A stretch of DNA of 64,000 nt from Microvelia longipes (taxonomy: Eukaryota > Arthropoda > Insecta > Hemiptera > Veliidae). The stretch spans positions 17,927,780 to 17,991,779 of the forward strand of contig JACMZG010001870.1 of the NCBI GenBank assembly GCA_018340805.1. The letters run 5' to 3'. Both the position numbers and the translations under genes were made by a program. This document shows, piece by piece, positions 12,124 to 22,800 of the stretch. Position 1 is the stretch's first letter; each line of letters begins with the position of its first letter. The notes under the pieces were generated by a model. That model made no database searches and was not told where the DNA came from. It saw only the letters and a list, made by a program, of their open reading frames with translations.

Positions 12124-12704
12124 GAAAAACAAATAATATAAAACAATGTGGCCGCAAAGCTCCACAAGGATACCTCCGGGGCGCTTGACGGCCCGAGGGA
12201 CCGTACCGCGTACGAGTCGAAGGCCCGTATTATGATTTTAAGACTAATTTTTCCATAGATAGCAAGATGTGAAACTCGTCGCAGAGTCGATCAATTCCTA
12301 AGCCCTACGAAACACTAAAGTTAAATAACTTAAATGGCATGCCAAATAATTTACGTCAGTATTTCCGAAAACTGCATCCAAAGAAGCCATCAACCATCCA
12401 ACTAAATTTTAGCGCATCTTATCCCAATTGCGGTTTAAGCATATTTATTGAATAATTGTAGTCATAATTACATGAAATAGGTTTCTTTAAATTATTAAAT
12501 AACCAACCATGCTAGCAAAGCGAGCTTAAGAAATGTTGCTGTTTTTAAATTAAATAGTTTTCAAAATTTAACATTTTTCTAAAAAGTTAGAATATAGCAA
12601 TAAATTAGCCGGCTCCGCCAAAGCTTCTTTCTTTTCTTTAATTTTTCTCCATTTTTTGAATCTTAGGAAAGGGGCGATCGCCCTCTCCGCCCCCTCCCTT
12701 GTAT
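12124..12704. other. Locally GC-rich patch in intergenic DNA
   Basis: Bases 12145-12230 are clearly GC-richer than the surroundings (CTCCGGGGCGCTTGACGGCC and GGGACCGTACCGCGTACGAG). No reading frame or RNA fold was recognised. It may be a remnant of an unidentified repeat. Confidence 0.35.
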
Positions 12705-13082
12705 CCGCGCCTGCATTCGTGTCAAATTATCAAATTGATCGCAACATTTTTACCGTGTTTAATGATATTTTGAATGCTTTGCGAAGTCATTATTGTGGGT
12801 TATGACGTCAAAAAATTATTAATCCGGATACACCTGTAGATTGATTTTTTGTAAAAAGTTTCATCATTCAAGCATAAATACACTGGAAGCTACAATGATA
12901 CAGACATAAACACACACACATACATGCAGACACACTCACAGACAGTCAACTTTGTGAAAATCACATAGGAGGATTAAAAAACTCCTAAAACGGACAATCC
13001 CGGTGTCAGCCCAGTTTCGGATTTTATTACAAAAACAATATTTTTCTATATACCTACGGTATAAATGAGGAAAAGTAAAAAA
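12705..13082 (-). repeat. Composite dispersed repeat (copy E)
   Basis: It carries the family signatures in order: ATTGATCGCAACATTTTTAC; TTATGACGTCA; a CACACACACATACATG tract; AAACTCCTAAAACGGACAAT; CAGTTTCGGATTTTA; and CTATATACCTACGGTATAAA followed by TGAGGAAAAGTAAAA. A second copy begins directly after it. Confidence 0.65.
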
Positions 13083-13476
13083 ATGTTTTAAATAGAAATC
13101 TTTCTAATTTTTCATTATAATAGTACTTTCAATTACTGAACCCACAAACTATATCAGAAAATTATGTAGAAAAATGTTTTAAAATTTTTCAGTAAAAAAT
13201 TGATTTTCTATTTTTATCCGTACGAAAGAATTAGCCTTTACTAAAATGGCTCATTAAATAAAATAAAATAAAATTGACTTAAGATTCGGTACACATATTA
13301 GTAATATGATATCTAAAATACCCAAAAAGGGGTGACCGGTGGGAATGAAATGGACACACACACAGACAGAAAAATTTGAGTAAACTACTCAGTACGCTTT
13401 AAAAACGCCTAAAAGTGATAATTTTGGTGAAAACCCGGTTGCGAATTTTTTTGTTAACACAATAATTTTCCTATAT
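13083..13476 (-). repeat. Composite dispersed repeat (copy F), split by the LINE
   Basis: It contains a CACACACACAGACAG tract, CTTTAAAAACGCCTAAAAGT and AACCCGGTTGCGAATTTTTT, and ends AATAATTTTCCTATAT. The missing end resumes at 16041 after the LINE. A GGGGTGACCGGTGGGAAT block at 13335-13352 looks like the 5S C box joined directly to the CA tract, so this copy is rearranged or belongs to a subfamily. Confidence 0.6.
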
Positions 13477-13489
13477 TACAGAACCAAAT

Positions 13490-14347
13490 TTGATGTTATC
13501 TCCACTAGTAAATGTCCCAATGCTTGATAAACAAATAACAATGGATGAACTTTTACAAACTTTATCTCGATGTAAATCTAACAAATCGCCAGGACCAGAT
13601 GGTCTTACTTATGAGTTCTTTATTAACTTACCCTACGCAGGTTGGCAGTACATATTAAAACTCTTTAATAATATCCTTAATAATGAACATGTACCTAAAG
13701 ATTGGGGAAAAATCAAATTAAAAATGTTATACAAAAAAGGTGATCAAGCTGATCCTATAAATTATAGAGGCATTGCTCTGATAAACACACTGGAAAAAAT
13801 TTTTACCACAATCTTAAATAAAAGAGTTAGTTCTTGGGCGGAGCTGAACAACTTAATTCCAGAGGAGCAAGCAGGCTTCAGAGAAGGAAGAGGATGTACC
13901 GAACAAATTTTCACACTCTCAGCTGTAATAAATTCTTTACTTATTTCTGGTTCCATGTATCTATTAGGCATCTTCATTGACTTCACGAGAGCATTTGATT
14001 CTATCCTAAGATTATTGCTCTGGGAAAAATTACATCTTCTAGGATTTAGCTCTAAAATTATTAAAATTCTTCAAGGTTTGTATGAGGATGCTAGAATAAA
14101 TGTAGATGTTGGTGGTCATCTCTCTGAAGATATAAACGTTACTGATGGCCTATTACAAGGTGAACCACTTTCAGCTATTTTGTTCAGTCTCTTCATATCA
14201 GACATCATCGACTTCTTTAAGATCAAAGGGTTCTCTGGAGTCAAAATAAACAATTTAAAGAAACTGCTCATCCTTCTATTTGCCGATGATATAGTCATCC
14301 TCTGTCTCTCCTGGACTGATGCACAAGAATTACTGGATCTTCTTTAA
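13490..14347 (+). pseudogene. LINE reverse transcriptase, N-terminal frame (broken)
   Basis: This frame encodes the fingers and palm of a non-LTR reverse transcriptase, which would copy the element's RNA at the target site. Visible motifs are KSNKSPGPDGL (residues 29-39), INYRGIAL (90-97), EEQAGFREGRG (125-135), motif A FIDFTRAFD (162-170) with catalytic Asp164, motif B LLQGEPLSAILF (221-232) and the FADD box (264-267). The frame is open from 13466 and starts inside the protein, so the first Met is not a native start. It ends at a TAA created by a one-base frameshift near 14340, and the protein continues in the next frame. The catalytic residues are intact, which suggests a fairly recent insertion. 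Confidence 0.9.
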
Positions 14348-15446
14348 AGAATATTGTGAAGTAAATGGCTTGGCAGTAAATACGGTCAAAACAAACGTAG
14401 TACAATTTAGAAAATCTAATAAAAGTAAAAAACTGAGAGCTCTTACATTTAATGGACAAAACATTGAGTATGTGTCTAGTTTTGTATATCTTGGTGTACC
14501 ATTCTCATCAACATCCAAATTTCACAAAGCTTCTCTTTACTTTTCTAGTAAAGGTAAGATTGCCTTGAGTAAAGTCCGATCCATTTTAGTTAAATCCAGA
14601 TCTGACAGTTGGGAAACTAAAATAAAATTATTTAATGCTATTGTCTCTTCCACTCTGCTTTATTCATCAGAAATTTGGTCGTTAAGATACCTCTCTGAAT
14701 TAGATACTATACACTCTGGCTTCTTCAAATCTCTATTTTACTGGCCCAAATGTACTCCTCACTACATAGTCCGTTTGGAAACAGGAACTTTACCTTTATC
14801 TTCAAGGGTATTTAAACAAGCAGTACATTTTTGGATGAAAATCATAAGTATGAAGCAAAACAGACTTCCTTACATATGTCTAAGCAAACTTATTGATTTA
14901 GATAAGAAACCGACAAATATACCATCACTAAACTGGGCAACTCAATTCAAAAGAAATATTACAGATAATAGGCTCAGAGGAAGCCTTTACTCTAGACTCT
15001 GACTTATTTTTGTCACAAAAAATAATATTATTCAAAGATTTAACAATCACTTATTTTCCATAGATGTTGATAAAACACTAAATAGTTCTTTTATGCCAAA
15101 CTACAGACTCATTTCTTCATTTAACCCATCTGGCGAAGACTACTTGAAATTGAGGTGCTCAATAATTAAACAGAGGTGTTTCAGTATCCTTAGAGTGAAT
15201 TCCTTACAATTCTACAACTTTTATATAAATGGCAACAAATACACTATTGATACAACAAAAAATTGTCCAATGTGTCCTGAAGCAACTCCAGAAACAATTC
15301 AACACTTCCTACTAGAATGTCCATACTTTAATTCTCACAGATTAAGATTCCTACAACCTTTGACCTTATGTATCTTAAATATTGAAATTCTATTGACAGG
15401 AGCTACAAAGTTTCATATTGATAATGTTTTTTTATTACACTGTTGA
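14319..15446 (+). pseudogene. LINE reverse transcriptase thumb and CCHC region (broken)
   Basis: This frame continues the RT after the frameshift, starting at FFKEYCEVNGLAVN, followed by VYLGVPF and the thumb region. One in-frame TGA at 15000-15002 interrupts it, and the same frame then reads on to 15446. Near the end, CPMCPEATPETIQHFLLEC gives a CX2C-X9-H-X4-C zinc knuckle typical of LINE ORF2 C-termini. The element therefore has only two coding lesions in about 660 codons. No function is expected from this copy. Confidence 0.88.
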
Positions 15447-16040
15447 ATCATTTAAAAACTAGACAAAGACATTTAGAATCATTATAAAGCGAAAATATAA
15501 AATTTTTAAGAAATCAATTATGGTAGAATTATAGTATATGCCTGTAATTATTAAATATATATAAAAAAAAAAATAAAAGAACGAATAAATAAATAAAATA
15601 AAAATAACTTTAGAATTCTTGAGTAATATCACAAAATGAAAGGAATGCAAATTATATTTATTTTTTACCAAAATAAATATTTAGAGTTTTTATTTATTTT
15701 TAACTGTAAGAATGCTTAATTTTATTTTATTTATTTTGTTTAACATTATATTGTAATGTTCTATTTCAACCAAGTAAAAAGAAAAAAAAAAAAAAAAAAG
15801 TAACATCATTTATTTACTAAACTCTAACACAAACATTAAATTCAAAACTGTTTTTGTAATTTATTATTTAAAATATTTTTTTAATTACACATGTAAAGGT
15901 ACCTTTTCTTTTTATCAAACTTATAATATTAACTGTTTGCATGCTTGTGTATATGTTATAGCTTAAACCATTGTAAATAATGTACTCTTTGCAGAGACTA
16001 TGTCTTAAAGCAAATAAAGATATTAATATTATTTATTATT

Positions 16041-16085
16041 ATAATTTTCCTATATACTTACGGTATAAAGTAGGAGAGAATAAGT
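16041..16085 (-). repeat. Remaining end of composite repeat copy F
   Basis: CTATATACTTACGGTATAAA followed by GTAGGAGAGAATAAG is the expected continuation of the copy interrupted at 13476. It starts with the LINE's right-hand target duplication. Confidence 0.75.
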
Positions 16086-16122
16086 ATATTATAAGTAAAT
16101 ATTAGATATTTATTATTGTTGA

Positions 16123-16445
16123 CCTACGTAGCTATCAATTTCGTTAACATAAGTAACCATCAAACTTATTGTAAACATACACAGCTATCAATTTTCATTA
16201 ACATACGTAGTAATCGATTTCCGTAATCATACGTAGCTATAAATGTTCGTTATCATACGTAGCTATATATGTTCGTTATCATACGTTGCTATCAATTTCG
16301 TTATCATACGTAGCTATAAATGTTCGTTATCATACGTAGCTATCAATTTCGTTTCATACGTAACTATAAATTTTCGTTATCATACGTAGCTATCAATTTT
16401 CGTTATCATACGTAGCTATCAATTTTTTTTGACATTCGTAGCTAT
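16123..16445. repeat. Minisatellite, about 26-bp unit, roughly 12 copies
   Basis: The unit is TACGTAGCTATCAATTTTCG followed by TTATCA, with variants such as AGCTATAAATGTTCG. Units include the small palindromes TACGTA and TAGCTA. The left units are more diverged than the central ones. Confidence 0.9.
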
Positions 16446-18714
16446 TTGGTAGTAGTTTGAAAATAGTGGTTGATTCTATTCCATTATATTTTCGTAAAAT
16501 TGATAATATATATAGTAACTAGTCTTTAAAAGGACTTCAACGCTAAGGTTAAGGGTTACCAGTTCTATTAAAATCGGCTTATGCTAGCAGTCTTTGGTTA
16601 AAAGGAATTTTAAGAAACCTTTCCCTTCTATAAATACTATATGGGCTCAAAATTCAACTCAACTTTTATTCACTACATTTATCCTTATTTTAATCTTTTA
16701 AAAGAGCATATTATCGTCTTCAATATACATTTTATTTATTTATTTATATGAGAAATGGATTTGTTTTACTGAAAACAAAATATTGCGGTACTACTCAAAT
16801 AATAATGTTATAGAAGTAATGCGGTTTTCATACTTGAGTTATTTGCAAGAAAAGACTGTGAGTTATAAATCTGTCTTAAATGTCAAAAAGTATTTATCTA
16901 ACGTTTTTGATGAATGATAGCGTAAAGTAGATATTTTTCTTACATCAGTTAGGAAGTCAAACATAAAATATTAGATACAAAAGATGATTATAAGTATGTT
17001 AACAAGATTAAATATAAGCATTGCTGGAGTAGTATACTCTACCTATTATGATAATCATAAATTAAACAGTTTTATATGTGTTAATATATAAATCTCGACC
17101 AATAAATCTCGAAGGCTTTCTTGAGTCAAAACGAAACAATCTCTATAGGTTATGAACTATTTGTGACATTATAAAGTCAAATTATGAGGTCTAATCAAAA
17201 ATAAAATAATTAAACTTGAAATTATGTTAAAACAAGCTGTCATGTTTGAAGGTTGGTTGCAAGCTAAATCGATTTTGACAGGTAAATGGCCGTGTGTAAA
17301 AAAAGATAGCTACGTCAGAAAGATTACGTAAAAGTTATTGCATTATTTTATTCTAAATTTATAGTTTTATATGATTAACAGGAGTCCAAAAATCAATAAA
17401 AAAAGAACAGAACAAAAAAAGGGACCGGTTGTGAATGAGACTGTTGAACTCCTTCTCTTACTGAATTTTAGCGGATTGTCCTAAGATCACCATTCTTATT
17501 ATTTTAAAGCTTTGCCGATAAAATTAACTTTTAGTGACCTACAAACGTGACGTGTTGCATGGGTTTTATTCGTTTTTTAGTATGTAATAAATTTGAATTG
17601 TGGGGGTGTTATAAAATTAAGTTTTATAGGATATAGATTTAAGAATAATTGAGAAAAAACATTTAGTTGACATTTTTTTATTTGGTGCAATATTCTTGCA
17701 ATACAATATGATATAATATATATTTTATCATTGTTATTAATAACCATTTCGCTGTACATAAAGAAATGGATATTTACGTATGTAAAAAATTACAAAAATG
17801 CTTCCTATACAAATAATAAACTAGGATAGAATCTTATTGAATTGCCTTGTATGGTATTTTATCATTATTTAATTTTCAAATTACATATATAAAAAGGGGC
17901 CTTCGCTCCTAGCCACTTCGTGTCACTTTGGCTCGTTCAAAAAAAGCCCTTCCTCACCACACTTTAGGTGTTAGTCAAGAAGTACATCAATCTGTCTATC
18001 TTATCAGAGCCGTTGTCCTTTTCTATCATTGAAATATGTATATAACTTGATTATGAGAACATAGCAGTATTCTTTCAATTTATCTACGTTGTTTGCTATG
18101 AATGCATCATTTTAAAATCCAACTAAAAACATAATTACTGTACTCCGATACTGACAGTTTCTCTCTTTTCGGTACTAACCAGAGTAGAGTATAAAACCAG
18201 AGCTATTTCTCTATAATGGAGATAGTCGTATGTAATTTCTTACCGCTGATATCTGGAAGTCTGTAAAACTATATTATCTTTATTACCTGTCCTATGAGTA
18301 AGATAAATTATAAGTAGGTATAAAAGAGGAAGATAACTATTTTAGCTATCTTAATCTTCAAGGTTTTGGTAAAAATTGAATAACGTATTCCATAAAGGTA
18401 TTGTGAAGGTATAAGGAAAACACATGTGGAATGACAAAGCAGGACATAAAAAGATATATATGGAATAATGTAAATCTAGGAGGGGCTTGAAACACCCTAA
18501 AAACAATTTGATTTATTACAGTTGACTTATATTTTAAGAAAATAATTTATATCTATAAAAGGATGAAGATTCTTTCCTTAAATGGAATAATAAGATTCAA
18601 TGTGTGCCTTATACGTGTATCGTGAAGCCTACGACAAAACGAACGACAGGATATGAAAAGTTGACTCTGGTCTCCGAAGAAATAACTTTTTATTATTTTA
18701 TTTATAATTTGTAT
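16446..18714. other. AT-rich intergenic DNA, no feature recognised
   Basis: No supported gene, RNA or repeat was seen across this stretch. Scattered frames of 60 codons or so lack any motif. Confidence 0.5.
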
Positions 18715-18725
18715 TCTTAATACTT

Positions 18726-18966
18726 ATCTGCATCCGTAGCCGCGGTCGTGTAGTACTGGACTTCAGCACCGGAGGTCCGGGGTTCACAGCCCGGGCTATG
18801 CTCTCAGATTTTATGAATACTATATGATGTAAAAAGATTTCGCCAACTTTAGCTTTACTTTGAGGATAGTATGTGTGACCCACCCGAGGTGGTTCGCGCA
18901 GGGTGCATACCCTGAAGGACAGAAAGGCCCTAAAACGGGCATTATCATTATTGTTATTATTATTAA
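18726..18966 (+). mobile_element. tRNA-derived SINE with 11-bp target duplication
   Basis: The head has a tRNA-like layout: GCCGCGGTCGTGTAGTACTG, then AGGTCCGGGGTTCACAGCCC, with B-box-like GTTCACAGC inside a CCGGG/CCCGG T-stem. An unrelated body and an ATT/GTT-rich 3' tail follow (CATTATCATTATTGTTATTA). TCTTAATACTT occurs at 18715-18725 and 18967-18977, consistent with a target-site duplication. Fragments of the same head lie on the minus strand near 22.05 and 57.4 kb. SINEs of this type are transcribed by RNA polymerase III and moved by a partner LINE; the partner is not identified. Confidence 0.8.
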
Positions 18967-18977
18967 TCTTAATACTT

Positions 18978-20639
18978 GATATAATTTTTTATTTGAGGAG
19001 CCTTCCTAATTAAATATTTCACTTAATCTAATTCCTCTATAGCTTTTATTTCGTATAGTTTTGAATACATTAAAGGGAAAACGGGAAAAATATTCCAACG
19101 ATTTAAAAGATATTAGGTGTTTAAACAGGATCTAAAAACAATGTTTTTAAACATCGACATGGCCTTATCATTTATTTTGGGTCATCTGGCCACTGGATAC
19201 GGTTGACCGTAAATTTACAGATGAACAAACTAAATTCAGGAACAAAACTATATATCGGAATAAAAATACCAACATGATCTAAAATTGACTTTACATCAAA
19301 TATTTATAACCTATTATAATAGGGTTTTCCTTGAGGTATCAAAGGATTTAGGAATTTACATATATTTTATAAAACCAGGATTGAGTCTTTAGTATATAGA
19401 GTAAACCTGTATAAAGATTTCTTAAGCGTATCACTTGATACTTTATACTCTAAAAACTTATAAAAGGAGTTACAGCGTTTATAATAGTTCTTGGCTTGGA
19501 GTAGAATACCTCATTCAACGGTTATTTAAAATTTAAACAAGATATGCCTTATTTTTTGTTGCTTTAATAAGTCTTATACAGTAAGATGCATTTATTCGTA
19601 GACCGCAAAATACAATTTATTGATCATATATTTACATCAATTGGTCATTACAATAGAATAAAAAGATTGAATGAAAATATAGAACCTTACGTTTGGTTGT
19701 ACGGATTATAGTTGTGCCCTTTCTTGTACAAAAAATATTGGCTGCAGCCTATATATTCTAGTGTAGTAGTATCCTTGTGTATATTCTAGCAAAATATACA
19801 GTGTGCCTCAAAAAGCTAAATGTTTATTTATTTAATGTTGTATATACTTGAAAAAAAATCAGCAAGGTTTTTCCTACGCTGTCAACTGATATTAGCCGTG
19901 TGTTACCCTATAGCAGAAACTATAGATACTTAAACAGTATCTATGTCGACTCAATGGTTGGAAAATTTGGATTCCGGTCGACCCTAGCGCGGCGGGGGAC
20001 CTACCTTTCAATCGAGTGGGTGTGTCTTATTTTCCCGTTTTTTGCCCACAGTCAGTTTGCAATTAAATTTTTATACTTGTATAGTTATACTTCTTACTAG
20101 CCGTATCGCTTTGCATGGCTTTCGTCGTCTTTAAACTTAAACATACACAGAACGCTTGTTTCTGATTACTTTTAAGTTTTTCATTCAAGTAATTTATCAG
20201 TTTAATTGCTTCAATCAGGAAATAATGAAATATTGGCTAAAGTTTACACATGCTAGAAGATAGACTTTAGCATTTAATGCAGCCTGTATTTTAATTAAAC
20301 TGGCTAGATGCTGCGCACAAGTCATTAAATGTAATTACCTGATAAAATCGACTAAATCGATAAATTAATCAAATTAAATTTACTCTTACCTGCTATCACT
20401 AGCGTTCTGTGGAAGTTTTAAAAAGACTTCTTTTTACTTTTTACAGCTACTAAAATGGGCCAACAACGTGGCCGATTAACCTGGCTTTGCCTCCCCACCC
20501 TATTACTACTACTACTACTAATACTAATCCATGATGACACCTGTACCTATTTTGACCGTTTAATTTATTATATATAGTCAGAACCAAGAATTGTGATTCA
20601 ATTTTTGTAAGCAAATCAAACACATTCAGAGGTATTGAC
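18978..20639. other. Intergenic DNA, no feature recognised
   Basis: The frame at 19900-20100 (+) and the region around it show no recognisable protein. No clear repeat was found. Confidence 0.45.
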
Positions 20640-20790
20640 CTCCGAATTCGAGGTTGCGAGGTTATAACCTGAATTTTATAAATGATGTGTGACGTCATTG
20701 CAGGAACCGGTATAGGCGGTTAACATTGAAAGTTAACTGCCTATATTTATTCCTTCAATGACGTCAATTCCAAAGTATAACCTATCAAGA
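20640..20790. mobile_element. Small fold-back (MITE-like) element centred on TGACGTCA
   Basis: TGACGTCATTGCAGGAA on the left faces TTCCTTCAATGACGTCA on the right. Inside them TATAGGCGGTTAAC and GTTAACTGCCTATA form a 14-bp stem with one mismatch around ATTGAAA. A block of about 35 bp (GACGTCATTGCAGGAAC, GTATAGGCGGTTAACATTGA) recurs at 58.78 kb in a related palindrome. Confidence 0.65.
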
Positions 20791-20895
20791 AAAAAAATGA
20801 TTTAATTTATAATAACCCTCCAATTAAATCGCCTTCTAAATTTTTTTCAGCCTGAGTGAGTCTATTATTTTTTTAAATCCATAAAGATTGGGATC

Positions 20896-20957
20896 GGATG
20901 GGTGTCCTAGGCAGAACGCACTTTAGGGATCAAAGGTTCTGCCTGGGACACCCATCC
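20896..20957. repeat. Long near-perfect hairpin, 22-bp stem, 18-nt loop
   Basis: GGATGGGTGTCCTAGGCAGA plus AC pairs with 20936-20957. The only mismatch would be a G-U wobble in RNA. CTTT and AAAG inside the loop could add four pairs. It is GC-rich compared with its surroundings. It could be a fold-back DNA duplication or a hairpin RNA precursor; neither can be decided from sequence alone. Confidence 0.7.
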
Positions 20958-22049
20958 CATACGAGTCGGCAGAATTGCAGATCCTTGTTCAGGAAGTCAT
21001 TTACAAAAAATTGAGACCGGTTCCAGCCATTACACTTTTTATTAACAAAACACCCCTGGGCTCTTGGTCTAATAAAGATAGGGATTTTTTAAGTTAATAT
21101 TTAATCTGTCAAAATAAAGGTGTGTTCACCTGCCAAATTTTACTTAAAATTTAATGAACTGGAACTGCTGAATGAAGAGAAATTAACCATAAATAAGATT
21201 ATTATAGACACAATTAAAAGATCTAGTATTTTAAAAACCACAGCCTGGGTGGATTTTAAATATTTTATTTCAGTCGTTATAGAATAATTACCTACTATTG
21301 TTTATCACGCTATTATGGTAAAGCACTTCAAAAGACTAATATGAACAGAGAAATTTTAAATAGAAATTATGTTCTTTGACAATGAGACTTAAAAAGACTA
21401 AAAAAAAAGATTTTGTAGTTCATATGTAATAAGTATACGTGATACCAGATTGTTTGATGTAGTACAAACGATTTTTTTTATGAAAGTCAAACCTATAAAG
21501 TTTTAAGAGAAGAATTAAAATTATTGTTAATTTTTGAATAATACATTTTTTATTCCTTATTGTAACAAAACTTTTATTTAAAAAATTTCTTCGTGAAATA
21601 ATAATGAATAATAATATTTCTCTCTATTCCTTTCATCAAAGCGAATAATAAGTATAATTCCTATTATAAAGGACTAAAGGGTCTTAACTTTCGAGGAAAA
21701 AATTGTTAAAAATTTGCCATGACAGGCCGAGGATTTCATGGCTTAAAAAAACCCAACTCCGGCTAAAAAGTTTTAAGTCAAGGAAATGAGGAAAATGCCC
21801 CAAGTTTTGTTTAAAATAAGAAACTTGAATTCTCTATTGTTTGGAATATTATAAAGCAAAATAGATCTGTCTAAAATAGAAAATTTTTAAGAATTGAAGT
21901 ATTGGAAATTTTTGATAATAAAAGAATTTTTGGGATTGCTAACGGCTTTTTAATAATAACTTTTTATATATTATTATTAAAAGGACTCTATTGTTTCAAC
22001 ACCCTACTCAACAATTCCAATTCTAAAATTTGATGAAATCTTATATATA
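20958..22049. other. AT-rich intergenic DNA, no feature recognised
   Basis: A weak 13-bp inverted repeat (TTTTTAATAATAA and TTATTATTAAAAG) lies near 21945-21983. Nothing else was seen. Confidence 0.45.
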
Positions 22050-22072
22050 AACTTAGAGCATAACCTGGGCTA
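22050..22072 (-). repeat. Short SINE-head fragment
   Basis: AGAGCATAACCTGGGCTACC is the inverse of the SINE segment AGCCCGGGCTATGCTCT at 18.8 kb with few changes. Only about 20 bp are preserved. Confidence 0.4.
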
Positions 22073-22351
22073 CCAATAATTTTATATGATTTTTACAAAA
22101 AGTGTCAGTGGCGCCATTGTAATACGCAGAGCTGGATAAAACCCTAAAATCTAATCAGTTATTTCTCTCATAAGACTTTGATTATTGTGTCAAACATCAT
22201 TCAGTTTCAAATTTCATTCATTCAAATTTCATAAGTATTCAAATTGCGCGAGTCTATTGGGTTCTAGCGTGTTTGCTAAAAATGTGCACATCCATACACT
22301 CATTCTTCACCAATTCTTAGCAATTTTTTTTAAAAAATGAGCTTATGGGGT

Positions 22352-22352
22352 C

Positions 22353-22398
<46 letters not shown>

Positions 22399-22438
22399 AT
22401 ATATATATGTAGTATATGTATATATAAATGTGTGTGGC
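22352..22438. repeat. (AT)n microsatellite
   Basis: Alternating AT with a few interruptions, ending in ATGTAGTATATGTATATA. Confidence 0.95.
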
Positions 22439-22540
22439 GTATGTATATAGTACAAGATTTTTGTTCCTCTTTCAACACTTTCTCGGATCTAAATGAATCT
22501 TGGTACCAAAATCAACCTTGTTAATGTTCAAAGCCCTATT

Positions 22541-22568
22541 GTTTATGAAATTGTGTGATTTCATAAAC
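22541..22568. repeat. Perfect hairpin, 11-bp stem
   Basis: GTTTATGAAAT and ATTTCATAAAC flank the 6-nt loop TGTGTG. Confidence 0.6.
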
Positions 22569-22717
22569 CTACAGCTATGACAGAAAAAATTTCTGAAATT
22601 CACACAACTTCAAAAAGTGTATGGTGTTCACAATATGCATAGTGAACGAATGTAGGAAGTTATTGTATTATCATTATTTGCTATATAAGTTATGCTACCA
22701 AACAGCCTCTAGCCCCT

Positions 22718-22800
22718 ACGCCGCGGTGTGGCCGAGAGGTGGAAGGCATCTTGCTATGATGTAGGGGAGATGTAGGCGCTGAAACCTTGAAATTTAACGA
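22718..22800 (+). repeat. Possible tRNA-derived SINE head
   Basis: GCCGCGGTGTGGCCGAGAGG resembles a class II tRNA A-box region (the usual Leu/Ser form is GTGGCCGAGTGG). It also begins with the same GCCGCGGT as the 18.7-kb SINE. There is no convincing B box and the cloverleaf cannot be completed, so this is not called as a tRNA gene. Confidence 0.35.

Larger units (their letters stand above)
13477..16040 (+). mobile_element. 5'-truncated non-LTR retrotransposon (LINE)
   Basis: The insertion is bounded by an exact 15-bp duplication, ATAATTTTCCTATAT, at 13462-13476 and 16041-16055. Inside are a reverse-transcriptase frame, a C-terminal CCHC knuckle, a roughly 590-bp 3' untranslated region with an A-rich run at 15783-15799, an AATAAA at 16013, and a terminal TTATT-rich tail. 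The upstream endonuclease half of the ORF is missing, so this is a dead 5'-truncated copy. The RT and knuckle resemble the Jockey/I/CR1 supergroup; the exact clade cannot be fixed by eye. Confidence 0.9.

Noticed and set aside
13762..14518. Minus-strand frames of 60-74 codons
   Set aside because: They are antisense shadows of the LINE reverse transcriptase.
16123..16445. CRISPR array
   Set aside because: The units are contiguous with no unique spacers, and the genome is eukaryotic.
22718..22800. Leu/Ser-type tRNA gene
   Set aside because: There is an A-box resemblance only; no B box, no closing acceptor stem and no plausible anticodon arm.
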